DNA from: Aedes albopictus
Lineage: Eukaryota; Arthropoda; Insecta; Diptera; Culicidae
Assembly (NCBI RefSeq): GCF_035046485.1
Contig: NW_026917432.1
Location: forward strand, 36,001 to 100,000
Length of the DNA stretch: 64,000 nt
Direction of reading: 5' to 3'
The notes beneath the pieces were generated by a model, which saw nothing but the letters and a program-made list of their open reading frames with translations, had not been told where the DNA came from and ran no database searches. Made by a program: the position numbers and the translations under genes. This document shows, piece by piece, positions 34,931-47,728 of the stretch (position 1 is the first letter of the stretch; each line of letters starts with the position of its first letter).

Positions 34931-35370
34931 GTCGACTGACGACGATCACAAATTCCATCGAAAAATCGTCTGATATCTACAATGCAACACCCACTTCATC
35001 GTGTTCGATCCTGCCAACAACGGCCAACCCGATGCTCCACTCCGTGCCGCTGAACCAACCAGGCGAGGACTTCCGCTGTGATCCGTGCAATAAGAATCTG
35101 TCGTCGTTGACGCGTCTTAAACGTCATATTCAAAACGTACATATGAGGCCAACAAAAGAACCCATATGCAATATTTGCAAACGAGTCTACAGCTCGCTCA
35201 ATAGCCTAAGAAACCATAAGAGCATCTATCACAGGAATATGAAGCCACCAAAGGAGGAGCATAACTTGGCGCCGAGCGCAGTCCCTACGTCGCAGCCTCC
35301 TTTGACCAACATGCCCAGTGTTGTGGATCAGAAGCACCAGTATTTCTCTTTAAGCCATCACACAGCCTAG
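34931..35370 (+). CDS. br: broad alternative last exon 1: C2H2 zinc-finger pair
   Basis: Acceptor CTTCTTCTGTCGTCAG, phase 1, stop at 35368-35370. It gives a 605-aa protein with the core. After a 48-residue leader come two C2H2 fingers separated by MRPTKEPI: finger 1 CDPCNKNLSSLTRLKRHIQNVH and finger 2 CNICKRVYSSLNSLRNHKSIYH, both C-x2-C-x12-H-x4-H. The tail is short and ends SLSHHTA. The finger pair determines DNA-binding specificity of this isoform. It corresponds to Broad Z1 or Z4; I cannot decide which from memory. The leader residues SSDIYNATPTSS and NQPGEDFRC look well constrained. Confidence 0.93.
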
Positions 35371-36642
35371 ACAAACGATTCTTCCACACCTGCAACGCCT
35401 TGCATCACTCGACATATAGTAACGCTTAAATATTTTGATTTATTTTGATTATTTTAAATGTTACAACTATCTTTACGATCGAAAACAACACTTTTACACA
35501 AATCAAATTCCACCACTTTTCTGATAGAAGTAGGTATATTTCTAAGAACCTAGTAGTACATTTTTGATTTACATAGCAATTACGCTTAAAAAGTTATCGT
35601 ACATTTTCTTCTAGGAAAGCATGAACTATACCGTTTGTTTTAAAAAATTGTAGTTAACAAAATTGAATCAAAAAGATATCTATATTATACTAAGTGTACC
35701 GAATTAGCAATTATATCCACTAGGCAAATACAAAATTTTGATCATAATGACCAGAACGCCAAATTCTGTAGACAATGAAAAATGCAAAATTGGAAAACAA
35801 AAATTGAGACATTAGTGACTTCTAAAACCAAATCAGGCTCATTCAATCAAACAAAAAGTTACTTTTCTAACCGATATGCAAAAACAAAACAACTTCAAAT
35901 TGCATAAACTATATAGCTGTACATTTTTTGGCTGCTTTTGATCTTGGTACCGTTGTTAGCTTTTTCCGAAAGCTGTAGTAAACCCAACGATAGTAGAGTG
36001 CGAGAAGAGATAAGCGAATGACGAATTCATTAACTCGTACATGTTGATAATCTTGCGCCGTATGCTCCATTGTAGAATGTTCGTTGAAAACAGATTACAG
36101 TAATTATAAGTTGCATACACCACAATTGTCTTACCAATTCGAAATACGGAAGATTTTATCTCTCTCCCACGGATATTAATGAATGTTATGGAATTGAAAC
36201 GTGTGTTTATAATCTCTTACCCTGCTTATACTTAATTCATCAAAACCGTAGGTGTTAATGTCATTCATGTTATTTTCGCTGACAGGAATAATTTGAAAAA
36301 TGGAAAATATAATATAACATTTATCATTTGGTTTACCAACAAAAAAAATACTATTTTCGTTTCAAATTCGGAAAACTTACGCTTCTCAAAATCAAAAGTA
36401 ACTAAAATATGCCTGAAATTAGAAGGAATTCAATTCAAAAACAAAACAAAAACCTAATTGCTCAAGAAACTAGTAAGTCACTATTGTCTCTCTTTTCTTT
36501 TCCCGGTGATGCTGCAAATCAATCCGATCAATCGCAATCACGCAATATGAATTGCTCACTCTAATATAACGGTGGTCGGATGGTTGGGACACACACGCAC
36601 ACTCGCCTGATGATGATGATGTTGGGGTGGTGATGATTGCAG
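35371..36642 (+). other. br: 3' UTR of the first finger isoform and intron before the second
   Basis: AT-rich, without mobile elements or coding frames. No canonical AATAAA was located close to the stop. The last 100 bp carry TGATGATGATGATG-type sequence. Confidence 0.5.
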
Positions 36643-37094
36643 GTATGAGCACAGGACGACCGTCATCTCCATCGGATTTGAACCACTCCGGCGGTGGTGG
36701 AGCGAACCGATTGGCACTACCACTTCCGCTGACTGCTTGCCATCGATGTGATGTTTGCGGTAAATTACTAAGTACAAAACTCACCCTAAAACGGCACAAG
36801 GAGCAACAGCACCTGCAACCATTGAACAATGCCGTTTGTAACCTGTGTCACAAAGTTTTTCGCACACTCAATAGCCTAAACAACCACAAGAGCATATACC
36901 ATCGCAGACAGAAACTGCTCCATCATCACCACCAGCACCATGCTCAGCATCCGTTTGCATCGGTGGCGGCGGTCGCTGCAGCAGCTGGTGCTGCCAGTCC
37001 GTTACATCACCCATCGCAGCATGCCCTGCTTGGCGATGCAAGCGGCGCTGGCTGCGACATGAAGCACAACATTGCTAAACTAGAATTTCTTTAA
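36643..37094 (+). CDS. br: broad alternative last exon 2: C2H2 zinc-finger pair
   Basis: Acceptor GATGATTGCAG, phase 1, stop at 37092-37094; 609-aa protein with the core. It has a Ser/Gly leader, then finger 1 [22 protein letters not shown] and finger 2 [22 protein letters not shown], then a His-rich run ([13 protein letters not shown]), an Ala-rich stretch and an end [10 protein letters not shown]. Finger 2 shares NHKSIYHR with the first finger exon, so these two are close duplicates. It is Z4 or Z1, the counterpart of the previous exon. The acceptor lacks a pyrimidine tract, which suggests regulated use. Confidence 0.92.
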
Positions 37095-38212
37095 GTGCTT
37101 ATCCCCGAGGCATTTATTCGATTTGTATAAATAATGTTCAACAAGGACTGTGCCGAAGTGTAGTTGCTGCTACCCTACACATGCGCGTCAGTCTTGGTCA
37201 ATTAAAATCAAAACAATACAACAACTTGCTAAATAGTTTGACAAACAAAAAAAAACTAGAAAATGACGTTATAAACTACATACACTGCAAAACATAGAGA
37301 AAATAATTGTGATTTTTTTTCTTATCCTAGACAGAAATACTCACATTTGGTTGAACATGAAATCAACTGAAGGCAAGTGTTTGTCGAGATCGAATATATA
37401 ACATATGTAACGCTAATCGACAGTTTTTTCGCCTGTAGCGAGTTTGTTTGCAGATTATTTTCAAAAGGCAAACACAACTATTGTTGAACAAAACTTTCGA
37501 AATTCATCATATTTATTTAGTTTTAATTTCATTGATGCCTTTATTCAAAATATTATTTTTAGGTCCATCATTATGTTTACATAAACCATACAATATGTCT
37601 TTTATGGTTATAGGTGTTATACAACTGCAGAGAGTTCTTTATTTTAATATATTTTCTACATTATTGCGAAAAAACGATCCGTTAGTATATTTTCTGTTCT
37701 TTACACTGTCCACATACGCAATTGTTTTACTAATTTAGAGGTACGACGAAAAACGAGCTTAGACAATATCGAAAAAATAAAAGAAAAGAACAAAGATTGA
37801 TTAAGGAAAAACAAGAAATACGAACGACTCATGAAAGGTAGCTTTCGTATTCAACATATACGGAATCTTTCTGACAAGGCATTCGATAGGCTACCAAGAG
37901 TAGCTAAAAATGGAAAACGACTTAATTCAAAATTGCATACTTAACAGAGCTGTTGCGATTAGTACGAATCCAACAGAAATATACAGAGACTTAAAATCCC
38001 ATTCGATGCAATTTTTACACGCTTGCAGTCTTCTCTACGTTGGAAAACAATCTTCATTTCGGTCAATTTATTGAGCTATGTGCAATAATCGATTTTACTC
38101 ATTTGGCTGAGCTACCCTTCTTTTTCTCATTTTAAGCCGTTGTTATTTTGTTCTTTTCACAAAAAGCCCTCACCTACAGTAAGTCAGTAAGTGCATGCCG
38201 TGAAATTGAATA
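37095..38212 (+). other. br: Probable 3' UTR of the second finger isoform
   Basis: AT-rich with no mobile element before 38213. The 96-codon frame at 37448-37738 is hydrophobic translation of AT-rich DNA without support. AATAAA at 37776-37781 is a candidate poly(A) signal. Confidence 0.5.
37776..37781 (+). terminator. br: Candidate poly(A) signal
   Basis: Canonical AATAAA about 680 bp after the stop of the second finger exon, in a stretch free of transposons. Such hexamers are common in AT-rich DNA. Confidence 0.25.
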
Positions 38213-39167
38213 GGGTAAGAAATCAAACTTTGAACTAGTCAAATTGTAATCTTAATTTGAACCATTTCGAAATTCATTAAAACGACGTACTTTTTAGGCA
38301 AATATTGTCCCGAAAAAGATGTTAAACAGCTTTCCGTAATATAACCTGATAACATGGACTTTAAAAGCATTGAAAAAAAGCGTTTTTGTCATGGAAAACA
38401 GGCATTTGAAAAATCACTGTGATTTCACCTATTTCCCCCCAGAGAAAGCCCATTTTCGGTGCACCCGTACAGCTAATGCATTGCATCACACGCAATAAGT
38501 GAATACGTCAAATGAAAGCTTATTTATAGTAGAATCGACCAACCGAATAATATTCAGCATTATTTGTCATAAAATTATCAAATTTAAGTGATTCTTACTT
38601 GGAGAATGTTATCTTAAATTGAACCATTTGTAATCTAAATTTGAACTAGTAATCGGGGGTGAGCTTCTAGTGTTGGCCTGTAGATTGCGCTAGTGGTTGC
38701 TTTGTTTACTCTTGGGGGATGAAAAATTCCAAATTTAGTTTCCAAAAAACTAAACTAAAACTAAAGAATTTCGAACATTCTCAGGTGAGATTCCACTGTC
38801 TAATGAAAAATAGGTATGCGAATTAGCAGATTCATGTGATTTTTAATTGTTTAGCATGGAATTGGCTGTTTTGTGAGTTGCTCGAGCTGCTGCCGCCAGT
38901 AGTTCAAATTAAGATTAAAATTGGTTCAAATTATGATTACGATGGTTCAAATTAAGATTAAAATCATTGTTGATGAAAAATCGAATATTTCAATGAAATT
39001 CGGTGCAAATACAAACTTTTTACCATTTAACAGAAAGCTTATACCCGTGGCTTTCATGTACATACGATTTTGCCGTAGTAAATTATTTCCATGTGGGAGA
39101 AAAAATCACTTAAAATTTGCACTGCTTCAGAAAACCGCAATATGGTTCAAAGTTTGATTACCTACCC
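38213..39167 (+). mobile_element. TIR element, copy A (inverted partner 61584-62526)
   Basis: The ends GGGTAAGAAATCAAACTTTG and its near complement, CAAAGTTTGATTACCTACCC, are flanked by TA (38211-38212 and 39168-39169). It is nearly identical over its whole length, in opposite orientation, to 61584-62526. The body contains many GGTTCAAATTAAGATTA-type stretches (outward-looking subrepeats). The shared 78-codon frame (38921-39157 here) encodes only translations of these subrepeats. It is non-autonomous, 955 bp, with a TA target. Confidence 0.85.
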
Positions 39168-39287
39168 TATTGTTCAGGAATTTGTCACGTTTTGTGTTTA
39201 TGTATTCCTACAGCAATATGTAGCAATCACCTTCGGATTTTATTCAAAAAAAATCTTTGCAAAATACAATACACATTGTGTATTGTG

Positions 39288-39470
39288 CACAGACAAACAG
39301 ACGTAACTGTTTTTACAATTATTTAATTCAAATGTTTTTCGCAAAATGCTAAAAGGACTGAAATTGGCCGGCGGTAGTAGGCAAACGTCAAACTCTAGCA
39401 AAAACGCAGCGAGTGCCACAGATGGGCAGTTAACCAACTATCGAATTTTAACATTTTACTGTTCACGCAG
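39288..39470. mobile_element. CACAGAC-ended MITE, partial
   Basis: It starts CACAGACAAACAGACGTAAC and shares CTAAAAGGACTGAAATTGG and GGCAAACGTCAAACTC with the 15153 copy. The right terminus is lost; similarity ends near 39470. Confidence 0.7.
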
Positions 39471-40109
39471 AAAAAAACATGGTTGAATCAAAAATATTTG
39501 AGGTAAACTCAAACAAAGGGATTGCATGTTAACTTTTGGAGAAACTTATTTTTTTGCAGGAGGAAAATTTCTTCGACCCTGCAAATGGAACTTGAGAGTT
39601 TTATTTATGCCCTCGACGGCGAAACGGAGGGCTCCACAATGGGTACTGTAGAAATCAATATGTAATTGAGTTAGTTTTAAACATTTTATCAATTTACCGA
39701 ATTATTATCAATATGTTTGTTTCAAATGATTAAAATTTGTGTCTCCGTGTTAAATCGGTGTACTATGGAAATGATTAGAGTCTTACGTCAGTTTGTCTAT
39801 GTTAAAAGCGTCGCATTAAGAAAAGCAGTATTGGGCGATTTTCCTGGGGGTAACATGGGGAAAAGCTGGCATTACAAAATGAACAGAATTTGCTCCTTAC
39901 AATTATATCTTACACTCAGGCATTTGATTATTTAATCGTTAGGAGTACATAAAAACGCATTATAAAATTTAGCCATACCTTAAAAGTAAGATGTTCATAG
40001 GTACTCGGATTAACAAATGTGGGGGTCCGGGCCACAGTGTTGTGGAGGTCCTTCATATAGAAGATATATTTTTTACATATTTATAATTGGAAATAATAAA
40101 CTAAAAAAT

Positions 40110-40515
40110 ACTTCGAATGAGTGTAATCTGTTTCGTACCCTTTAATTCCGCCCTATTTTGCTTATTCTTTGACAGATACCGTCTACCCCCGATGGTTTGA
40201 ACGACACCTCATGCAAACCAACGGGGTTCATTTTTAATTTGAACGTCTAGCAACTCTGTTAGCATCGAAAAACACACTACTGGCAACCTGATTTGGTGTT
40301 TTGTTTTGGTTCTGCGTTCCGTTTCACACCGTTCCATTGGCAGAATGACGTTTGAACCATTTTTAGTTTGAACGATGTGCAGATTAGAGGGGGTCAAACT
40401 AAAAAGTGTTCAGATTACATGCGGTCAAACCAACGAGGGTAGACGGTACACGTATTAAAAGGTACGAAACTGATCACACTCATTCGAAGAGGTTATTCTG
40501 CTTAGAGGGTTCGAA
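40110..40515. repeat. Third copy of the hammerhead-type palindrome, disrupted
   Basis: The left part GAGTGTAATCTGTTTCGTACC ... CTTTGACAGATA and the right part TTAAAAGGTACGAAACTGATC, followed by GGTTATTCTGCTTAGAGGG, match the ends of 16993-17244. The central part with the CTGAGGA/GAAA cores is missing, and a MITE sits in the middle. This copy therefore cannot form the ribozyme. Confidence 0.7.
40179..40446. mobile_element. MITE nested in the palindrome, TA duplication
   Basis: The ends CCGTCTACCCCCGATGGTTTGA and its near complement, TCAAACCAACGAGGGTAGACGG, are flanked by TA (40177-40178 and 40447-40448). Inner repeats contain GGTTTGAACG, TTTTTAGTTTGAACG and GGTCAAACTAAAAA. The 268-bp element resembles the 38213 family in its GTTCAAA-rich interior. 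Confidence 0.85.
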
Positions 40516-43500
40516 AAGTCGGTACAAGATAAAAAATACTAATCATTCTTACAAATATGTATTAATGTAAGTATTAATGCCGTTATGGAAGAATTTGAAT
40601 CTCGAACAATAAGCAGAGCTGTGAAAAATGTTGATTTCCACCAAATTCATTCATACAGATTTTAAATTCTAGCATAAAAACGATGATGAAAGAAATTTAT
40701 ATAAAGTAAATCATGCTTTTCGCGAGTGTGTTCGCGGCATTAGATTCCAGATTTAGTAGAAAATCATGTCAAAGTTCACTGAGAAACTGCGAAAAAGAAT
40801 TTAAAGCTGTAATTTTCGAGAAGTTTCTAGTAAAAATTGTTGCCCTATCGTACCGATTATGATGTCGTTTATGCGAAATCCTAATGGAATTTTTAGGGGA
40901 TCCCTGATGCAATCTCAGAAGTTGATGGTCTATCACCATAGAGAATAAACACTTAACAAAAAGAAATTTTAGCGGGAATCCAGAAATTTTCACCGACTTA
41001 TTTCCAATAGAATTTCCTATAATAATTCTTGACAATCTTTAGCGATGAATTTAAGTCAATTTCTTCTGCAATTTTCTCAAGGAATCTATGAATTTCATCA
41101 GGAGTTCGCCGTTAATTCAACCTCAATTCAGTAAGCAAATCTCTCAACTTAAGTTATTCGGACTGAAACTCTTCAAAATAGACTGCTATAAATTCATACA
41201 AGATTTTCTCTAAAATACGTTTCAACACTTTTGACGCTTTCCGATTTGAGTAAGTCGTGAGCTGTCTAAGTAAAATCAAACTTAAAAGTTCCAAAAATGC
41301 TTACAAATTTTGAAAAAAAATCCTGTAATTCTTCCAAGAATTATTCTTTAAAATGTTCTCAAAAACATTTATTTGACTCTTCAATTTGGAGTTTTATACA
41401 ATTCAGTCGAAGGTTTTCTTCAGGTTTTCCGGTAATTCATCTAGCGGAATTGCACAAATTAAAATAAATAATAATCAGTTTTGGAGGAAGATAAATAAAA
41501 CTTATAAATATCTGGACAAATAAGTAGATGCAGCCTTTCTCAAAAGAATCATTAAATTCACTTGATGCTTGCTTCTGCACAGTAAACATTGAGTTACATT
41601 TTCAGCCAGATCCGTGTTACGGTTCTATAGATTTGTGCTTGAGAAAATTGGAGATATGTACTTCAAATACTTTGTCCTTAACCCGAAATCAATAAAATTT
41701 GTTGTTATTTGTTCAGTTTTATTGAGATGAAGCTCTCGTCCAAGAATCAAACTTTTTGTAAATTGATAAGGATGGTTTACGGGAACTATTCTTGTTCCGG
41801 CATGTTTTATGATTTATGAAAATTTTCATGATCTTTTCGAAAAATATAACGGTCCTTTAAACATATTGTTTTCTCGCTGTTTCATAATTTAAAAATCGTA
41901 TGTTCAGTTGCCTAAGTGTAATATTATGTATTAAGTCTATGTTGGCACCACCGAGTTCTCGGATAACTTGTTTTTTAACGAGATCTCAGCAATCGTGTTG
42001 TTTGAGGTTCAAAAAATGTCGAAATTCAGCAGTCATTTTTACCACTCGAATGTCATGTACTGCACAGCATTGGCTAACTTATTGACGACTGATAGAGAGG
42101 CTCTCCGTTTTTAACCTTTGGGGGAAAGTCAGCTCATAAGATGTGAAGCAAGAATGGAAAATATTTCTTGAAAACAAATGAGGCACTATTAATTATATTT
42201 TGAAACAATAAAAACTAAACGAGAACCTAAAATTAGCAAACAAAACAAAAAAAGAGTATATGAGTTGTTCGACGACTGACTAGATTTAACAAAGCAAAAA
42301 CAAAAGAATATTTAAGAAAAGAAACTGCAAAGGGGCAAGAAAAGACACATTCAAAATTTTGTAGTTACCACATATAAAATAGTATTAGACAAGGAATTTT
42401 TAATGTTGAACAAATCGGAACATCTTGCTCCTATGCTTTTACTCGCGGGGTGCAAACAAATAAATGAAAAACAAACTAATGGAAAACAAAAGAGATGCAA
42501 ATAAAAATCTGTGTAAACAAACATTTATTATTAAAAACCGAATCGGAATTGGAATGTGATTGATTTCGAAATTACTGATTATACAAAATTCGAAATTCAA
42601 AATTGTTATCAAAATGAATTATTTATGCAAAACATGTTTGTGATTGTCAAAAAAGACTGAAAATTAAAAATTATATTTTTTTACATAAATTATTGGATTG
42701 GGCTAAAAAATTATAAGGAAACGTAATTTAAAAGTAATCAAACAAAAGTCTGATTTTGATAATTCGATACCAAAATTACTATTATTAAAAATATATTTAT
42801 AAAATAAAACGAAATCTGGCAATTTTTAGAAGACTTTAAAATTTAAAATTATTTTATTTATTATTTCTGTTATTTATGTAGCATTTATTTATTTTGTTTT
42901 CGATGAAACAGAATGAAAACTACCGATAAAAATTAAAATCTCATTTCCTCTTCTTTGCAAAAAAAATGTACACATGAATAAAGTCCCTCCGCATATGTTA
43001 GCTGTTTTAAACAAAAAAAAATCAACTAATCATTGAGAACAACAGAATAAAAAATGCATTGTACATATGAAGACCCTTTACTACACAATGTATCAAACAG
43101 ATGTACTAACTGAAAAAAATACGACTGCAAATCGCTTAATCTAAACACACCTACATATTGAAAACGAATCATTCAAACTCTTTTGTTGATAGTGAAGAAG
43201 GGTTTATGTTCAATCTCCAATACCAGACGCGTTGACTATTATCGATACAATTACGCAACCACAAGCCGACAACTATATAGAATTAAAATTTATTCAGCAC
43301 TATCCATTAGCTTCTTAATACAGTACACAAATACACATCTACTAATATAGCTACACTTGATTTGGTCTACGTCTACACAAAGAAAAAACAAATAACAAAT
43401 ATATTAAAGATTTTAACAATAACAATGATGTACTAAGGAACAAATACAAGAAGTTTATTTTACAAGTATCACATTGAATAGCTCATTATAGAATAATTTT

Positions 43501-44514
43501 TGTACGTTTTCATACTTATTTTATATCAATATAGTTAATTGTTCACTTATAATGAAAAAATAGATCAGCTTGTGTCTATGTTATAATGCATTTGTATTGA
43601 ATTCCATGTTGAAAATTTTGGCATTTCTATTTGTAGGCGACAGAGCAAACAAGGTAAAAAAATCAACTTAAGTTTCCGTACTCTTAAAACAGTAATCAAC
43701 GGTAAATTAGAACCTTTTTTCGTATGCAGAACAAAGCATTAAACAGCATTTTAGACCGTAGGAACAAGTATGATAAATGATCTGAATCTATTTTCTGGCA
43801 TCTCGACAACAAAAATCTATAATGCATACCGATATGCATTAAGAAAGTAATGAATGAGAAAATTATAAATGCAAAACAGCAAATTGAAGGGATATTTATT
43901 TACATTGAATAAAACAAAGGCAAATTTACCGTAAAAATTGATCCGTGAAACAAGTAATGAAACAGAAACAATATATTTCTTCTTAAAATTACCGTTAAAT
44001 AAGCATTTGAAGAATATGTTTATTTCCCTGAAAACATTCAGAATACTAACACATGATCAATATTTTTTACAAATATACGATAAAAAGTAAACAAAATCTT
44101 CAACAAGTTTTCCCTTCATTATCAATATGACAGCAATGAGTCCTTCGCACCACAACCAGATGATGAGATCTAACCATTGACACCGCATTCCGATGTTCTT
44201 CCCGCGACTTGGACACAGTTGTAGTAGTCGTTGGCGATAGTTTCACTGATCGGACACCACACCAATGCGTTCAGTTGAAAGAGGGCATCTCTTTCTCACT
44301 CCAATCTCTAACTATCTCTTGACGCTGTCTATCAGTCTGTCTTCTTCTTCTGTCTTCGCTATCTGGAAGCGCAATCACAACCTCTCTATCTATTCCTCAC
44401 TGTAGCTTAACAAAACTTGATATAAAATTTAAAATATCAACAAAAATCATACCAAAACCAACCAAAATAAATACGGGTAGTTTTTGGAATATTTTCTCGT
44501 ATGTCTTGTTCCAG
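40516..44514 (+). other. br: Long intron before the third finger exon; very AT-rich
   Basis: About 4 kb with no recognised transposon or coding frame. 42100-44100 is extremely A/T-rich and full of poly-A-like runs. It may contain 3' UTR or poly(A) sites of the upstream isoforms. A C/T-rich stretch (CTCTTTCTCACTCCAATCTC and CTGTCTTCTTCTTCTGTCTTC) lies at about 44285-44400, ahead of the acceptor. Confidence 0.5.
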
Positions 44515-44744
44515 GCTGCTCCCCTAAGAAACTGTTTTCATGTCAGCTGTGCGGTAAAGTATTATGTTCAAAAGCATCGTTGAAACGACATATCGCTGAT
44601 AAACATGCAGAAAGACAGGAAGAATACCGTTGCATCATCTGTGAACGAGTCTATTGTTCTAGAAATTCGCTGATGACGCACATCTATACGTATCATAAGT
44701 CCCGTCCAGGGGAAATGGAAATGAAGGACATTAAGTTCTTCTAA
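44515..44744 (+). CDS. br: broad alternative last exon 3: C2H2 zinc-finger pair (Z2-like)
   Basis: Acceptor TATGTCTTGTTCCAG, phase 1, stop at 44742-44744; 535-aa protein with the core, the shortest isoform. The fingers begin almost at once: finger 1 CQLCGKVLCSKASLKRHIADKH, finger 2 CIICERVYCSRNSLMTHIYTYH, then KSRPGEMEMKDIKFF. I assign it to Z2 because it has the short tail and this finger sequence, both from memory. In Drosophila, Z2 carries the br genetic function. Like the other last exons it should carry its own 3' UTR. Confidence 0.93.
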
Positions 44745-46748
44745 TGCCAGCATCGGGCGCCCTTGCCACTAGTTGCCGTCTTGGATTACAATTTTAAGCA
44801 AACAGTTAAGCAAAATTTTGAATAATACTTAGCAAGCAAACACTGTAATACAATCACAATAGGAAGTAGACTACGCTCTAATAGGTACATAAGTGGTGAT
44901 ATCGTCATTTAACTACTTCATCGACTATCGGCCGTGCAGAGGGCGCTCATCGCAAGAACAAAGAAATGACTAAACCCTTTGCGTCCCGAAGAAGCACAAG
45001 TGGTATTCCCATTCGCCAAGGTTAGAACGATATACTTTTAACTACCAAAATCATTTACACAAGATCTTTTTCTACACATAATTTCCATATATAAAGAGTT
45101 TCTCTTGCTAGAATCGAACGCTACCTTACTTGCATTGATTTTCTTTCGATAAAATAGATAGATAAAGCCAAACCAGTCGCAAGTTATGAAATCAATACTA
45201 GAAACAAATATTTGAACGCCATAAAATTTGAAGCCCTAATTCCTTGTTCAGTTTCTATGACACAAACTGCATTGCATCCGTTTTCCTACCGAAAACGATA
45301 TATTGTATGCCTGATATCGACTACGTAGTTTATAATCTATAATTTCTATCTACAGTAGATTCGACCAAGTTTATCTTTTTTCAAATCACATACATACAAC
45401 AACTACCCTTCAATATGTATTGCAATTCTTTCCAGCAACAAAAACCTTCTGCTAACCTTAAAGTCATAAATTTGAACATCCAAAGTGCTTCATTAGACAA
45501 CCCAGAACCCCACTAACTTGCAAAGAATAGAAAAAAAAATATTTGGGATAGTCGCACTTCTTGAAAAATTCAACTCAAACGACCATTTTCCAAACCCCAG
45601 CTTTTTTCATGAATTATCGAAGACCACTATGATAAAAACCGAGCCTGTTTTCTTTAGCGACTATCTCGCAGGTAAATTAAGTCGCCGAAGCAGGTTTGAA
45701 CACCATCGCAGTATTGTATACATATTTAGAGATTTCCATGTATTTTTTGCAGTTCGAAAAACTACTGGTTCTCAGATAATTAAACTGTCATTTATTGTTC
45801 AATCTGATTAAACAGGAGTATGCCTGTATCCCTCTAGTTCCAGTCAGTGACAGAATAGAATGGTCAGTGCTAGTTTAGCTAGAGCTCTTTACCTGCGGCT
45901 GCGGGATGCAAAAAATACCCCACCCATCCAAAAAAACTGAACATAATCCAACAAAAAAAGCGTTTAGTACTTTTACTACATTTAAGACCTAATCAGTGTT
46001 ATGTGTACATTTTTGTGTTATGTGTTTTGTGTTCATTTCGCATGCTTTCGATGTACTTTGTGTAACCATGTACCACTGTGTTCCATCACACAACGAATTC
46101 CCCCTATCACTTCATAAAACATGACGTTCAACTATTGATAATAATCGCCACGCGCCAGTTGTGTCAGGTGTAGAACGCCTACCCTGTATGGCATCCCATT
46201 CACTGGTAGGTATGATCTTCCCGTGGACACAAACGACTAGTGCAGCTGCTCGGCTCAGATTATATCTATCTGTTTTACCGGAGAAAATCATCCTCTACGC
46301 GCTCATTTCATACCTTTGCTCATGCTATAGTTACTGCCGCAATCCTTAATCTTTGAACAGTAAAATAAACGGTGTTATTGCAAAGCATAATCAGTATAAT
46401 GTTAAATACGGGGCTTTTATATAAGAGTTTCAGCAGTGTTGCTATTTTCGTAGTATCTTTTTTGTTGTAACTTGTAACTTCGTATAAAGATGCATGCAGG
46501 AATTGAATCACGAGAGTACTAAGCCGAAGTGGTTATTTAAAACAGCATATGTTACTTTCGTTGATAGAAAATTTACGAAAGCTGGTTAGTATGCATATTA
46601 CTTACACTGTTATCAACAAACTACAAATGAGATTTGGATAACCTCTAGGCAAACAAGTTTTCTCAGAAACCGGAACCATTCACTCAGTATATTTAGGATA
46701 AACGATTTATTATTTTACAAGTGTGCCCAGATTATATATAATGAAGTA
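44745..46748 (+). other. br: Probable 3' UTR of the third isoform, then intron
   Basis: Moderately AT-rich, with no mobile element or coding frame. The frames of 62-97 codons have no domain or splice support. Confidence 0.5.
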
Positions 46749-46965
46749 CAGGTCAGACTCGATTATCCGGAGTCGGGTTCTGATGCTTCTCAAACATATA
46801 TCTAACAAACGGAATGCTCATAAAGCTGGCATTTTCACATTTTATCAAGCCAACTTTGATTAGTAATTTAATTAGTCAAAAAATCGGCTTCTTACAGCAT
46901 TCCGTTCGCGAGACATTATTTTGGGAAGCGCCAGAACCCGACTCCGGATAATCGAGTCCGACCTG
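46749..46965. mobile_element. pogo-like MITE
   Basis: The ends CAGGTCAGACTCGATTATCCGGAG and its complement, CTCCGGATAATCGAGTCCGACCTG (one or two mismatches), are flanked by TA (46747-46748 and 46966-46967). The CTCGATTATCCGGA core resembles pogo/Tigger termini. Length 217 bp; no transposase. Confidence 0.8.
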
Positions 46966-47728
46966 TACTGACAAACAAATCGTGTTAGGGCCGATTTCTT
47001 CACCCTGGCTTAGGCGTTAAGCCAGGTTTAACTATATGGGTAAGCCTGGCCCTTATTGGTTTAATTGTTATAAGAGATAAAAAAAATTGGTAATAGAATA
47101 TCAAACGAATACAGTGATACAAATTCGTTCAAACGCACATAGCTCTCAAAACATTCTCTTTATGTTGCTGCATATCAAAATTTACAATAATAGCGCTCTA
47201 AGTACCTCTTGTGATAGTATTTATAGAATTGCATATTGATATAAAAAATTTGTGTAATAGTTTGCCGATATAAATTATGTGAACAACAAAAAAGTGCCTT
47301 TAAACGAACTTTCCTCCGAAAATGAAATAGTTTTTCCCTGATAAAATTAAAACGAATTGAAATGATTTTTTTGTTACTAGTGCAGGTATTATATTACGTG
47401 GTTGTCTATGAAAATATATATCAATAACATACAGATGACCTTCAAGTAAAATTTATTGTTCAAAAATCAAGTGCGTTTTAACGAATTTGTACCACTGTAG
47501 GTTGCTGTTTCAAGCTAGATATTTCGAAAGCAAAGCATGTTTTGTAAATGATATTTCTGGAGTAGGTAAAGTTGAAATATTATTACCAGATCTTTTATTG
47601 TTTATATCAATTGAACCAATACAACAGTTATATCTTCATGTCAAAATGTACTATTTTGGTACCCCTATTGCAGATTCAGAGATCAAACTCAGGATGACAT
47701 GAGATGCAAGTTCACAGTTAGCCCCATA
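46966..47728. other. No gene seen
   Basis: AT-rich intronic DNA with nothing recognisable. Confidence 0.5.

Noticed and set aside
38921..39157. 78-codon frame conserved in two copies (also 61594-61830)
   Set aside because: Conservation follows from the whole element being duplicated. The frame is a translation of GGTTCAAATTAAGATT subrepeats.
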